Of a stretch of DNA of 64,000 bases, positions 1-9,784 are shown one piece after another; within the stretch, counting starts at the first letter, position 1, and every line of letters starts with the position of its first letter. Source of the DNA: Symsagittifera roscoffensis (lineage: Eukaryota; Xenacoelomorpha; Acoela; Convolutidae); the NCBI RefSeq assembly GCF_963678635.1, contig NC_087066.1:48211129-48275128 (forward strand), in the 5' to 3' direction. The notes under the pieces are model-generated. The model was not told the origin of the DNA and searched no databases. It was given only the letters and a program-made list of their open reading frames with translations. A program made the translations under genes and the position numbers.

Positions 1-78
1 GAGGTGGTGGTTCCAGTGCCACAGAAGCAAGGACAGGGGTCGTCCTGCCAGTCGCTCAAGTGGGCACGCCCTGTTTGA
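1..78 (+). other. possible partial coding end at window edge
   Basis: The first 78 bases are clearly GC-richer than what follows and stay open in one plus frame up to a TGA at 76-78, giving about 25 residues. A second plus frame stays open slightly longer, and the minus strand is open too, so frame and strand are not settled. This may be the last codons of a gene that lies mostly outside the window. No domain can be recognised. Confidence 0.25.
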
Positions 79-1283
79 AGTCATAGTTTTATAAATAAGG
101 ATTTAAGGAGAAGTTGTCCTGGAAATTCCCCGGGCTTGAGAGGAAGGGGGTGAATCACCCGGCAGATTTTTGAAAAAGTTAGTCGAAAAAATTAATTTTC
201 CAAGCATTCCATTCCCAAAATATTAGAAATACACCATTTTACATTTAAAGGATTTGCTATCATCCAAACGATATATGACAAAATTTCATATCAAAACTAA
301 ATATCCAAGCTCGACCGAAATGCCGATTCCAGGGCAGATCCAATCAAACAAGAATCGTGCTACAGATTTTGGGGGCTGCTATAGAACTTGCTTATATTAT
401 AAATTATGAGGTAACTATCATTATTGACCTTATTACAAAACTACAATCCAAAAAAGGAAAATGTTGAAAACATAGCTCGATTACTGGTAAAATTAAAGAT
501 CGTGGCTAATTTTGCATGGAAATTGATTCAAATAGCTCTCAATGGACAATGGGAGTGATATGGTTCCACTAAACTAATCATTGTAAGTGCGGGAAAAAAA
601 TAGGAAACAGTAAACTGACTCTCGCATTGGGTAGTTTCACCAAGCTCGTTTGAATTGTCCACGGAATCTAGAAGCAAAAAAAAATGTTTCAAATATTTAT
701 TCAACGGAAGGTTGCAATGTTTTTTTTTCATAATGGAGAAAACTTACCTCGTCCCAGCTTGAATGAATCTCCAGGAAAAACAAATAAAATTGATGCGAAA
801 AATATTTTTAGCATGTTAACGTTATTCGGCGATTCAAATGAATGAGGAGTTGACCGTCTATAAGTAACTTTCTATTCGCTTAAAATGAAACTTTATGTTT
901 TGTTTGTTAGATGTTTGCGAAGTTTTTGACATTCAACTAATGTCGGAATGTTGTGGTAGGCATTGATTGTTGACAAGTTGATTGTGAAAACAAAAGCAGA
1001 CAATGAGTATAACGAATATTTGACGACGTCTAAATTCTTACCACTTATCAGCAAGGTCCCATGAGTTAGTATTTTCGGTTCAGATTAATGACAAATACCG
1101 AGACACATCAACTTGAGCACATTGCAAGAAGATTCAAAAAAGTTGCTCATGGAAGGTTTTCAATTGTATAAGAAAGCAAGGGCAGAAAGAAAACCGAAGC
1201 TAAACAGTGCACTTGGATAGGCGCACAATTTTGTGTCTGTATGTTCTCGAATTACACAAAAAAAACTCTAAAAATAATTGAAA
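79..1283. other. AT-rich stretch, nothing recognised
   Basis: About 1.2 kb of AT-rich DNA with many homopolymer A/T runs. Open frames are short and have no recognisable domain or coding bias. I see no RNA gene or mobile-element signature here. Confidence 0.6.
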
Positions 1284-1284
1284 A

Positions 1285-1890
1285 TTTCCGTGGATTCCTC
1301 GTAAAAACACATGTAAAGTAAAATTTGTCGGCACATTCAACTCGTTGCGGATTCCGCGACGAGCGAATATAGCTAGTAACTTTGGATTCCGGAACTGTAA
1401 GTAGATTCCGCAATATTAAGCGCAAACCGCAACTTTTGTGAGCGGAATCCGCAAATATAGGCATATTGCGCAAATTGTAATTGGATCCCGCAATTTTGTT
1501 TATTACTGAACTTGCATACTCAACATATTTATTATCTTTCATCTATAGCAATGTGAGATGTCAGCGGAATCCAGGAACAAATCTTAAAACATTGGAATTG
1601 TAAAATGTTCCATAATTTGAGTGGTCTCTTAGAAAACTTTCGTGGATTCCGCAAACAAACACCTGTACTGTTATCGGCACACTTGTATCGTTGCGGATTC
1701 CGCAACAAGAAATATAGCTAGTAGTTCTGGATTCCGGAACTGTAAGCAGATTCCGCAATGGTAAGCGCAAACCGCAAATGTAAGTGGAATCCGCATTTTT
1801 TGAGACCAGATTTCGCAAATTTAGGCGGATTGCACAAAATGTAAATAGATTTCGCAACCTTATTTATCACTGAACTTGCATACTCAACGG
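1285..1890. repeat. duplicated repeat rich in GATTCCGCAA-type words
   Basis: Two imperfect direct copies lie at about 1285-1525 and 1638-1890. Both begin with a TTCGTGGATTCC-like word, pass through ATATAGCTAGTA and GGATTCCGGAACTGTAAG, and end in ACTGAACTTGCATACTCAAC. Inside each copy the word GATTCCGCAA, or its complement, recurs every 20-30 bases. The DNA between the copies (about 1540-1608) recurs as a third fragment at 2436-2504, marked by ATAGCAATGTG. Apparent reading frames across this region follow the repeat and are not thought to be genes. Confidence 0.75.
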
Positions 1891-1904
1891 TACGAAAGTA
1901 ACGG

Positions 1905-2412
1905 AATATTTGTGCTCGGGGTGGGTTTTTTTTTCTTCAGACAAATTTCGACTTTTCAACTAGCCATTTTTGACAGAATTTTTTTATATCATTCAAAAGA
2001 TATTGTTGTCCTGAGCTTAAATTTGGAAAGATATTTCACCTGTGATCATTTTTCCTAGAGTTATGAGGGTTTAAAGATTGCCATTTTGGTCATTTGGAGC
2101 AATTTGGGACAATTAACGAGCGATATAATTCGCGCTATTAACGCGTAGGCGGAGATTTAATCCGTCTTATAAATCATTCCAAATTGGTTGAACGAAGCTT
2201 ATATGTCATAATTGATTTGTTACAAGGAACAAAATCTATCTTTTTGTACTTTATATGGCGTGTGGGGGGATGCTTTTCTTAAAAACTTTCAAATTTTAGA
2301 AAAAAAAGTTTTCATTTTATTTTATTTCATTAAATTTTTTATGCTATTACTGCTGCTCCATAAACCTTAAAAGGCAATCGGAACATTCAGGGCTTCGCCC
2401 TGATACAAGCAG
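1905..2412 (+). repeat. dispersed repeat with terminal hairpins (copy 1)
   Basis: About 500 bp that reappears in inverted orientation near 61800-62270. Shared landmarks are a CACAGGTG/CACCTGTG word, a GCGCGTTAAT-like word, a run next to CCCCCCACA, and the distal hairpin CAGGGCTTCGCCCTG (6-bp stem, 3-base loop), followed by a second small hairpin ACAAG...CTTGT. The hairpin end and absence of an ORF fit a non-autonomous DNA transposon. The class is not proven. Confidence 0.65.
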
Positions 2413-2504
2413 TCTTGTTTTCTTTTATTCTTTTATCGATAGCAATGTGGGATGTCAACGGAATCCAGAAACATATCTTAAAAAATTGGAATTGTAGAGA
2501 AGTT

Positions 2505-3041
2505 ATTTTTTTTTAGATTGTTTAAAACACAATCACCAAAGGCCTTTTTTATTTTAGATATCATCATCAGTGTTTAAATTGAGATGGTTCTGTATTTAGT
2601 TCAGAGCTTAGTTTTGGCTCAGAAATCATCATCAGCAATTGAGATGGATATTATCGGGATGAAAAGACGACTCGATCAACTGAATTGAAATATTTCATTT
2701 TTCTTAAAATTGAAAAAAAAAATTGAATACACTATAAGAGAAACACAGTAAGAGAATTTTGCTGAGCAATGTAGTCAATTTGATTGAAAACAAAATCAGA
2801 ATGAAAAATCAGTTGTTTTTATTTTTGCTGAACAATTTGATCATTTGTTCTACAGTTCGAACAGTTTGATCAAAATCAGTTGTTTTTAATTTTTGTTGGA
2901 CAATTCCATCAATTTTTTGTTCCATTTTCTTTTATCTGTTCAACTGTTTTGTTTTCAAATTGTTTCAGTATTTGCGCCCTCATATAAGAGTTCACCTTTT
3001 TTGTTTCACTGGCCACACCTATTCTGGTAAATACTGCTGGT
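2505..3041. other. AT-rich spacer with short internal repeats
   Basis: No gene is seen. The phrase AAATCAGTTGTTTTTA recurs with a spacing near 68 bases (about 2806 and 2872), and an ATCATCATCAG word recurs near 2560 and 2626. These look like local slippage or duplication. Confidence 0.5.
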
Positions 3042-3422
3042 ATGCGCGTTCTCGTTTTTTTTGAGATCCAGTTTGCGTTTACTTATCTAATCGAGTTTTT
3101 TCTCGCGTTCCACAACTTTGCTCGCAGTCAAGCAAATAATCATAATGCGGACAAACAAAAACTGTCAAACTTTCGAACTTCAGATTGGGAAATAAAACAG
3201 TTAGTTCGTCGGTTGAAGAGTGAGGAGAATGACAGCACTGAAAGGTTTTCTCGGAAATTGAATTTAACGAATCTCTCAGGTATTGTCTCACTGTTAGTGA
3301 AGAACTATGTGGTTGACTGCAAGCACTTCTGGAGTTCAGATGCCCAACAACTTGAGGGCAGTTTTACGTTGGCAGACGCGGACGACCCAATTTGTAAACG
3401 ACGCAACAAACTTCACAATTGA
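3042..3422 (+). CDS. hypothetical ORF with hydrophobic N-terminus
   Basis: An ATG-started frame of 126 codons. The first 30 residues are strongly hydrophobic and could act as a signal peptide or signal anchor. The rest is polar and charged, with two cysteines near the end and no domain that I recognise. It has no visible partner exons, promoter or polyadenylation signal, and its surroundings are repeat-derived. It may be a decayed transposon fragment or a chance ORF. No function is assigned. Confidence 0.25.
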   Translation: MRVLVFFEIQFAFTYLIEFFLAFHNFARSQANNHNADKQKLSNFRTSDWEIKQLVRRLKSEENDSTERFSRKLNLTNLSGIVSLLVKNYVVDCKHFWSSDAQQLEGSFTLADADDPICKRRNKLHN

Positions 3423-4540
3423 TATTGATATCAGGAAACGGGAATTTTAGTGTTGAATTTGATTGCAAGGTATTTCATCAGAAACTTATAGCCGTAGCAA
3501 ATTTTGTTTTGAAATTCGACTTTCAGCCTTGAAATGTGACAATCATCTGACTCCAGTGGTGAAAAAGTATATGGAGTTAGATGAACATAAAGCTGCAGGG
3601 CAGTTAACAAAGCAGCCAAAAGTTTATAACAAAAAAGTAAAGTTATAGCGCTTGAATCTTACGAAGAGCTCCGTAGAAATGAGGTTCTCACAATTAAAGC
3701 GATCAATTGAAAGCCCGAGAAACTTTGATATTAGAGCAAGAAAATCTGACATAACTTCAGAACAAAAAGTGAGGTAAAAATTGATTTTATATAATGAGGA
3801 AATAAGAGTAGGGACAGCAATTCCTATAGTTTTTGAGAAAACAGAAGGCCAACACAAGTTGATCGATCAAAGTTTTTAAGATGACTGAACTGGACCTAAG
3901 TTATTCTGACCCAATTTTTGTGGGAACAATTATCTCAAAATTAGTTTGAGCCATAATTGAATTCTAAGTTTTGGGCGTCTGATTAACGACACGTGTGGAT
4001 CCGGTGAGAGCAAAAATTATTATATTTAGATAGATACCAATTCGAACACAATTAGTTTGAAAAATGTAATCCCATTTTTTTGGTCGATAGTAGAAAAAGA
4101 CTACCAAATGAGCATGCTCAACACAAAAAAAAGAGTAAGGACCAAAATGGACAAAAGAAAGCCTAAAAGAATCAATTCAATTAATTATGCTTAATCTATA
4201 TGACCGTATATGACCATAAACAAGTATAATCAGTGAAAAAAAAAACAAAAGGATGCGGCAGTAGGAAAAGATACAGAAGATAAGAGATTCGAAACCTAAA
4301 TGTTCTGATAAGGATAATGCTAAATGCTTTGACAAGAATAATGTTGAAGGCGATGAGTTTCGATGACACTTTGCAGGCAAATGACGAGTTTTGAAGGCGC
4401 CGAGATTTCACGACTACAGGCATTTCTGAATGTAAGGCATTTGTGAAAGCATTTTCTAGGGATAATCATATAACTCTAGGGATGATCACTCTAAGATTTA
4501 TTAGTTATTTAAAATTAATAGGATTTAAAATTAATTACCA
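3423..4540. other. AT-rich spacer, nothing recognised
   Basis: About 1.1 kb without a coding region I can support. Small frames on both strands are AT-driven and overlap one another. Confidence 0.5.
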
Positions 4541-4659
4541 ACAAAATGAGCAGCGCTGAATAGTCGCTTTTTCTTGCCGCGTTTAAACAAATTGTTTTGC
4601 TTCGAATTTCTCAATTCTTTCTTTACGTGTGAAATTTCTTTACTACTAATTCCAAACTT

Positions 4660-5554
4660 ATGTATTTAACTGAGAGTTCCTTTAACATGGGATCACGTTT
4701 TGAGAAAGATATGTATTCCTCGATGCTGGAAAAGATTTCCGACACCAATGTGAGACAAATTTTCGATCAATTATTGACGGATCTGGGCAAAAAAGATGAG
4801 ATTATTCTAGATCTTGAGAACAAAGTGGATGATTTGGAGCAAAGAGTATCTGCAGAGGAAAGGTATTCTTCTAAGGATTGCCTAATTTTGGAGAACCTGC
4901 CAATAGTAAACAATCAGGTACCGTTGTCACATCAGGTATGCGATTTTTTGGCCCAATTTCTTCAGTATAAAACTAGCCCGAGTAATTTTAAAGCCTGTCA
5001 CTTGCTTGGAACGTGGAAAAATATCAATTATCCCCCAGCTGTGATAGTTAAATTTTTATATTTTGGGAAAAAAGTGAAATCTACAACAGAAAATCTTGGT
5101 TGGCTAACATTCGAAACCCGAATAACAACAAACAAGTTTTTCTCAAGGAAAGGCTTCCACCGGCAAACAATACGCTGATGATTTGGGTCTTGTAAATACC
5201 AGTCAGAATTGTCAGGTTAAAATGTTTAAAATGGACGACAGAGGAATTTACAAATCTTTTCCCGTTAGTTCGAAAAAGGCGATTGATGATATGAAACACT
5301 TAGCGACTAAGAAATCTGACAAATTTCAGTCGAAAACTGGAAAATCTACGGAAAATTATAGTGTATCTGATTATGAAAGAAATACGACACCAATCAGAGC
5401 AAATAATATTCAACGGGAGGAGAATATTAAATCTATTCTGAAGCGATTACGTGACTCCCCAGAGCAAGAAGGAGAACAATTATTGGAGCAATTATGCAAA
5501 AACAGAAAAACTCTTTCAGAATATGTTGTAAATCCCTACGAGGAAGGTTCATAG
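4660..5554 (+). pseudogene. LINE ORF1, coiled-coil RNA-binding protein, frameshifted
   Basis: The product resembles the L1 ORF1p/Transposase_22 group: a heptad-rich coiled coil (about residues 35-70, ending in the RYSSKD stretch) followed by an RRM-like and C-terminal fold containing VIVKFLYF and KERLPP-like segments. Such proteins coat LINE RNA as a chaperone. The first frame stops at 5178 and the homologous C-terminal part continues in another frame from about 5175 to 5554. Comparison with the minus-strand ORF1 at 13612-14361 shows matching order of motifs (RY.SKD, K.VYF, ERLP), so the break is due to one or two small indels. The first ATG is at 4660; a second in-frame ATG at 4687 is equally plausible. 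Confidence 0.75.
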
Positions 5555-5562
5555 TTATTCAT

Positions 5563-5613
5563 ACATTCTTGCATGCTCTATGGGGTTGGGATTGATGAAG
5601 CATACAAGAATGT
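5563..5613 (+). promoter_or_regulatory. inverted repeat between LINE ORF1 and ORF2
   Basis: Two 15-base arms, ACATTCTTGCATGCT (5563-5577) and AGCATACAAGAATGT (5599-5613), are complementary except for one position that would form a G-U pair in RNA. The loop is 21 bases. It sits just after ORF1 stops (5554) and about 60 bases before the ORF2 ATG (5672). In the RNA it could form a stable hairpin. A role in ORF2 translation is a guess. Confidence 0.6.
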
Positions 5614-5671
5614 TTGAGCGTGGCTTGCAAGTCAGCGCCTAATTTTTTCTGTTTCTTATTTTTGTTGATAA

Positions 5672-8516
5672 ATGAGTAAATTATATTATCGAGAACTCCT
5701 AGAGGGGAGACAAGTGGGCGTATTAAATAGCAGTTTTCTTTTTTTCTTGAACATTAGATCTTTGCGATGTCATTATGATGAGTTAAAAATTCTTATTGAC
5801 GACTTTGAGGTTAAGCCACCAATAATAGCCCTTTGCGAGACATGGCTAACGGACAATGATCCCTTATCAATTTATTCAGTTGAAGGCTACCAACCTATAA
5901 TAACTACTAACAGAAAAGGTACTCGCGGAGGTGGTTGTGCATTTTTCGTTAGATCGGATTTAAAGGTGTCAAAATTGCAATTGGAATCAGATCTTGAGTA
6001 TCTAGCTATATCTGTTAAAAATGAAATACATTCGAAAAATTTTATTGTTTTGTTTAGAAAACCATCTTCTGCACTAAAAGACTTTTTTGAAAAGCTAGAA
6101 TCTTTCCTGGATACGGTGGCTACTTGGAAAAACCAAACAATATCATGTGGTGATTTTAACATAGATTCACTTGATGCTTCAATCACTAGTGAGAATTTTT
6201 TGACATTAAAGAACTCACATGGGTTTCTCCAACGTAACTTTGAACCCACACGTGTCACATCTTCAAGTCAGTCTTGTATTGACTATATTTTTACCAATTC
6301 TTGTTTGAACAAAATACATACTTTAAAAACTGTAATCAGTGACCATTACTCAATTTTACTTGAAATTGATGACTTTAAAAGTAAAAATGACATAAAAACA
6401 CAGAGCGTTTTCCGAAACATAAATCCATTGAAAAATGACAAAAACCTGGTGGATTTCCTTTTCTTACTACATGAAAAACTCAATAAAATGCAAAGTTCAC
6501 TAAACGCTGATGAGCAGATAACTTACATTGTAAACAGCTTAACACGTATTTTAGATAAATTTTGCCCATTATCTCAGGTGAATAATAAAGCAAAACCAAC
6601 TTGGATTACCCAGGATATTAAAAAGCAAATGCAAAAGAGAAACATGTTCTACAAAAAATGGATAATTGATCCAACTCCGACAAATTTAGAGAAATATAAA
6701 TTGTCTCGAAATTTAACCACATCGCTAATAAGAAATTCGAAACTAAACTTTTACCAACAAAAAATCGAAAAATCGAAAAACAATAAAAGTTTTTTTCAGG
6801 CATATAACGATTTCATACAAAGCAAAACATCTGCCAAAATAGAAGTTGAAGCTAATGTCTTCAATCAGTTTTTCGCACAAATTGGTAATAAATTAAGTGG
6901 TAAAAAAGTCAATCATAAAATTGCCTTAAGTCATGTTTAATCTGTACCTAATTCAATGGTTTTTCAGGAAATAACAACAAAAGAAGTTTTTGATACAATT
7001 ATTCTTATTAAAAATAAGGGGTCTTCAGGTCCGGATGGTATAAGTAATCAAATTTTGAAACTCTCGTCGACGGTTATTAGCGAACCTTTGTCAAAGTTAT
7101 TTAATCAAAGTATAAAGCAAGGAACGTTCCCGAATGCACTAAAAATTGCAAAGGTGCTTCCGTTTTATAAAGATGGTAATTGTCAACTACCAGAAAGCTA
7201 TAGACCAATAAGTTTACTCAATTCGATAAGCAAGGTTTTTGAAAAGATCATTTTTGGCAAAATGTATAAGTTTCTAAGAAAATATCAAATTCTCACACCA
7301 AAGCAATAAGGATTTCAACCTAAAAAATGTTGCGCTGATGCTTTATTAGAATTTACCGAGTTCATTCGAGAAGTTATTGATAAACGCCGTTACGGTGAAA
7401 CACTTTTCATCGATTTCCAAAAAGCTTTTGATACAATAAACCATGAGCTACTTATTCTTAAGTTAGATAAGTATGGAATAAGGGGTAAACTGAACAAACT
7501 TATCCGGAGTTATTTAACTGATCGCAAACAATATGTTGCTTTTGACCAAAAAGAATCTCGAATAGAACATTCAACATGTGGCGTTCCGCAGGGTTCTGTT
7601 TTAGGACCTCTGTTGTTTCTAATCTTTATTAATGAGCTTCCGATTGTTTGTAATACAATTAAACCAGTTTTATATGCAGATGATACAACTTTAAGTTATT
7701 CAAGTACAATAAGGACAAATAAATTTGAAAACGAAATGAAAAAAATTGAAAAATGGATTGATTGTAATGGCCTGACAATCAACTGTAAAAAGAGCGTTTT
7801 TATGAGTTTCGGGAAAAATGTTGAAATGATCAATGTATTTGGAGATAATTTTCATTCGAACTACCAATTGCCTGTTAAATATTTGGGATTAAAAACTGAC
7901 AATAAACTGAGTTTTAAGCAACATATATGTGGCATTGTTAAAAAGTTATCAACTTTCTGTGGAATAGTTTACAAATGTCGTGAAGTTTTTCCGAAAGCAA
8001 GTCTTCTGTTGTTCTACAGAGCATATGCTCAATCCGTAATTCAATATGGTATTCTTATTTATGGCAATACATATAAAACTCATCTCGATTCAATTTTAAA
8101 ACTACAAAAACGCATCACGCGGGCTATATTCTTCAAACGCAAATTTGAACCAATAACCCAATATATGAGTGAAAACAAAATTTATTCAGTCTTTAATATG
8201 TTTCTGAAGTCTCTCTTCAAAGAATTATTTGAAATTTTAAGATGCCCCGATAAGAATAGTTTTTTGAGTTTATCGAGCCTAGAAAGGCTTCCTCACACCC
8301 GCAGCAAGACTAAAAAACAAATTACAAATATAGCTTTTAATGAAATTCTCTCTTAAACGTAGGCTAGCAATAGCATATAATTTTGTTTTTCAGAATAATT
8401 TACTTCCAAAAGATTTTTTCGAATTAAATAAATCAGAACTGAACCGTTTTCAGGAATCTTTTTTCCATAATTATTTTTTTGATAATGAATTCTTACACAA
8501 ACTGCTCTTTAATTGA
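5672..8516 (+). pseudogene. LINE ORF2: APE endonuclease + reverse transcriptase
   Basis: One reading frame runs from the ATG at 5672 with only two internal TAA codons (6938 and 7307), then needs one frameshift near 8345 to finish at 8516. The N-terminal third is an APE-type endonuclease (NIRSL start, CETWL, CGDFNID, and a terminal ISDHYSI). The RT follows: GPDGI, SYRPISLL, FQKAFDTINH, GVPQGSVLGP and the catalytic YADD near 7672-7685. The second TAA replaces an expected aromatic codon just before a GFQP motif, and so is a point mutation in a conserved site. The C-terminal tail matches the tail of the minus-strand LINE. The protein would nick target DNA and prime reverse transcription. NIRSL and the overall plan suit the CR1/Jockey supergroup; the clade is not resolved. 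Confidence 0.9.
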
Positions 8517-8600
8517 TGCCCACTCTAACCCTCCATGCCTTATAATAGTATTCATTACTGTTGTAATGTAGATGGTAAATTAAATTAACTAAATTAATAG

Positions 8601-9020
8601 TTACTGAAAGAACTTGCTAATCGACGAAAATCAAAATTAGGTATATTAGAGAAAGATCTTGATGATTGATGTAGATTTGTTGGCATTATGTTGCAGTCAG
8701 TATCTAGATCGGCGTTGTAGTTTTGTCGGCACTATTTTATGGCACTATTTTGAAGTCTTTATTATTTTTGCAAGTAGGCTATAATCAAAAAATTCCTGAT
8801 TAAAATTGTCTCCAAATGAAAAACAAATTTAGATTCGAGCAAGACCTTGCCAATATATTGTGGAATTTTAGTGGAATATTGACCAGCTGAATGTTTCATC
8901 TGGCACCGTCTGTTTCGCACTTTGAAAAAAGCACCCATTATCTGCACATAAAATACATTAAGTTTGATATTCTCTGTTGATTTATTCTGTTGAGAGGCCA
9001 ACATTTAGGTTGAGAGGCCA
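8601..9020. other. AT-rich spacer between the two LINEs
   Basis: No gene is seen. The last 30 bases contain a short direct repeat of TTGAGAGGCCAACA at about 8988 and 9009, at the edge of a GC-richer island. Confidence 0.5.
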
Positions 9021-9255
9021 ACAGTTTAAAGCGAGGCAGCGGCGGGGGTTCCTCGGCCTTGAGCCGGCAATCTCAATGGCCCTCGTCGCCCTCTAGCACG
9101 AACGCGCCCGCTTGCCCATTGGCGTCTTCATTGTTTTCAGTCGCCGATTTATTCTATAGAATAACAAGCTCCTCGTCCTCAATATCACGAAAGCCAAGAT
9201 AGGGTTGGAGGAACTCCAAGTCCACTTCATTAGCAGCGTACACCTCGTCTTCTTC
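9021..9255 (-). pseudogene. acidic coding-like island, unrecognised
   Basis: A GC-richer stretch surrounded by AT-rich DNA. Read on the minus strand, one frame gives about 78 residues rich in Asp and Glu (for example EDEVYAANEVDLEF and FRDIEDEEL), interrupted by one TAG and one TGA. A TGA lies directly upstream at 9256-9258. The composition looks like a real protein rather than chance. It could be an exon remnant or part of an unknown element. No family is recognised. Confidence 0.35.
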
Positions 9256-9784
9256 TCATCGTTAGAGTAACTTTCATTTTTATTAAAGGGCAAAGATGAC
9301 TCATGTAGAGGCAGGGATTGGATATTTTTTGTGATTTTTAATGGGAAGGTTCATCTTGGTCGAAGGTGGAGAAGAGTCTTTGCTCACTTGGCCCAGATTT
9401 AGTTAGTTTAACAATAACCAGGCCAAAAGTATAATAATATATAATCATAATAAATTGTTTCCAAACGATATCTAGTTACAAAAGTTATTTATTAAAATTT
9501 ATAAATACAAATTAGAATCGTTCGGGAGAACACCATTAAGCCAACAAGGCCCGTTTTCAGGTGTCTCATTAAGCGGAGAACAAAAAAAAGTACTTAAATT
9601 CTTTAATCCAATGCAATGGATTTTCTAGCGGTAACCATTTTTTAAACGTAAAACCTCTATTATTCGCACCCACCTTTAAACCATTCTCTATAAAAAAAAA
9701 TTAATTTAGTTTTCTCAGGTAGTCTTTTCTACCCATAACTTAGAAACCAACAGAAACAAGTTCTACTTATTGATCAAAAAAGTC

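Larger units (their letters stand above)
4545..8600 (+). mobile_element. two-ORF non-LTR retrotransposon (LINE), decayed
   Basis: A LINE with an L1-ORF1-like nucleic-acid-binding protein followed by an ORF2 with an APE-type endonuclease and reverse transcriptase. The 5' limit is taken just upstream of ORF1 and the 3' limit from the AT-rich tail after ORF2, so both are approximate. No target-site duplication was identified. The minus-strand LINE at 9480-14400 has the same ORF order and related proteins. The two face each other 3' to 3'. Confidence 0.85.

Noticed and set aside
1252-1857. Two minus-strand frames of nearly 100 codons with similar products
   Set aside because: Their similarity comes from the underlying duplicated repeat, not from gene duplication.
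6938-7309. TAA read as a sense codon (alternative genetic code)
   Set aside because: Two TAA codons interrupt a long conserved LINE frame, but the TBC gene ends normally at TAA and other elements carry TAG and TGA stops too. Point mutation explains the data.
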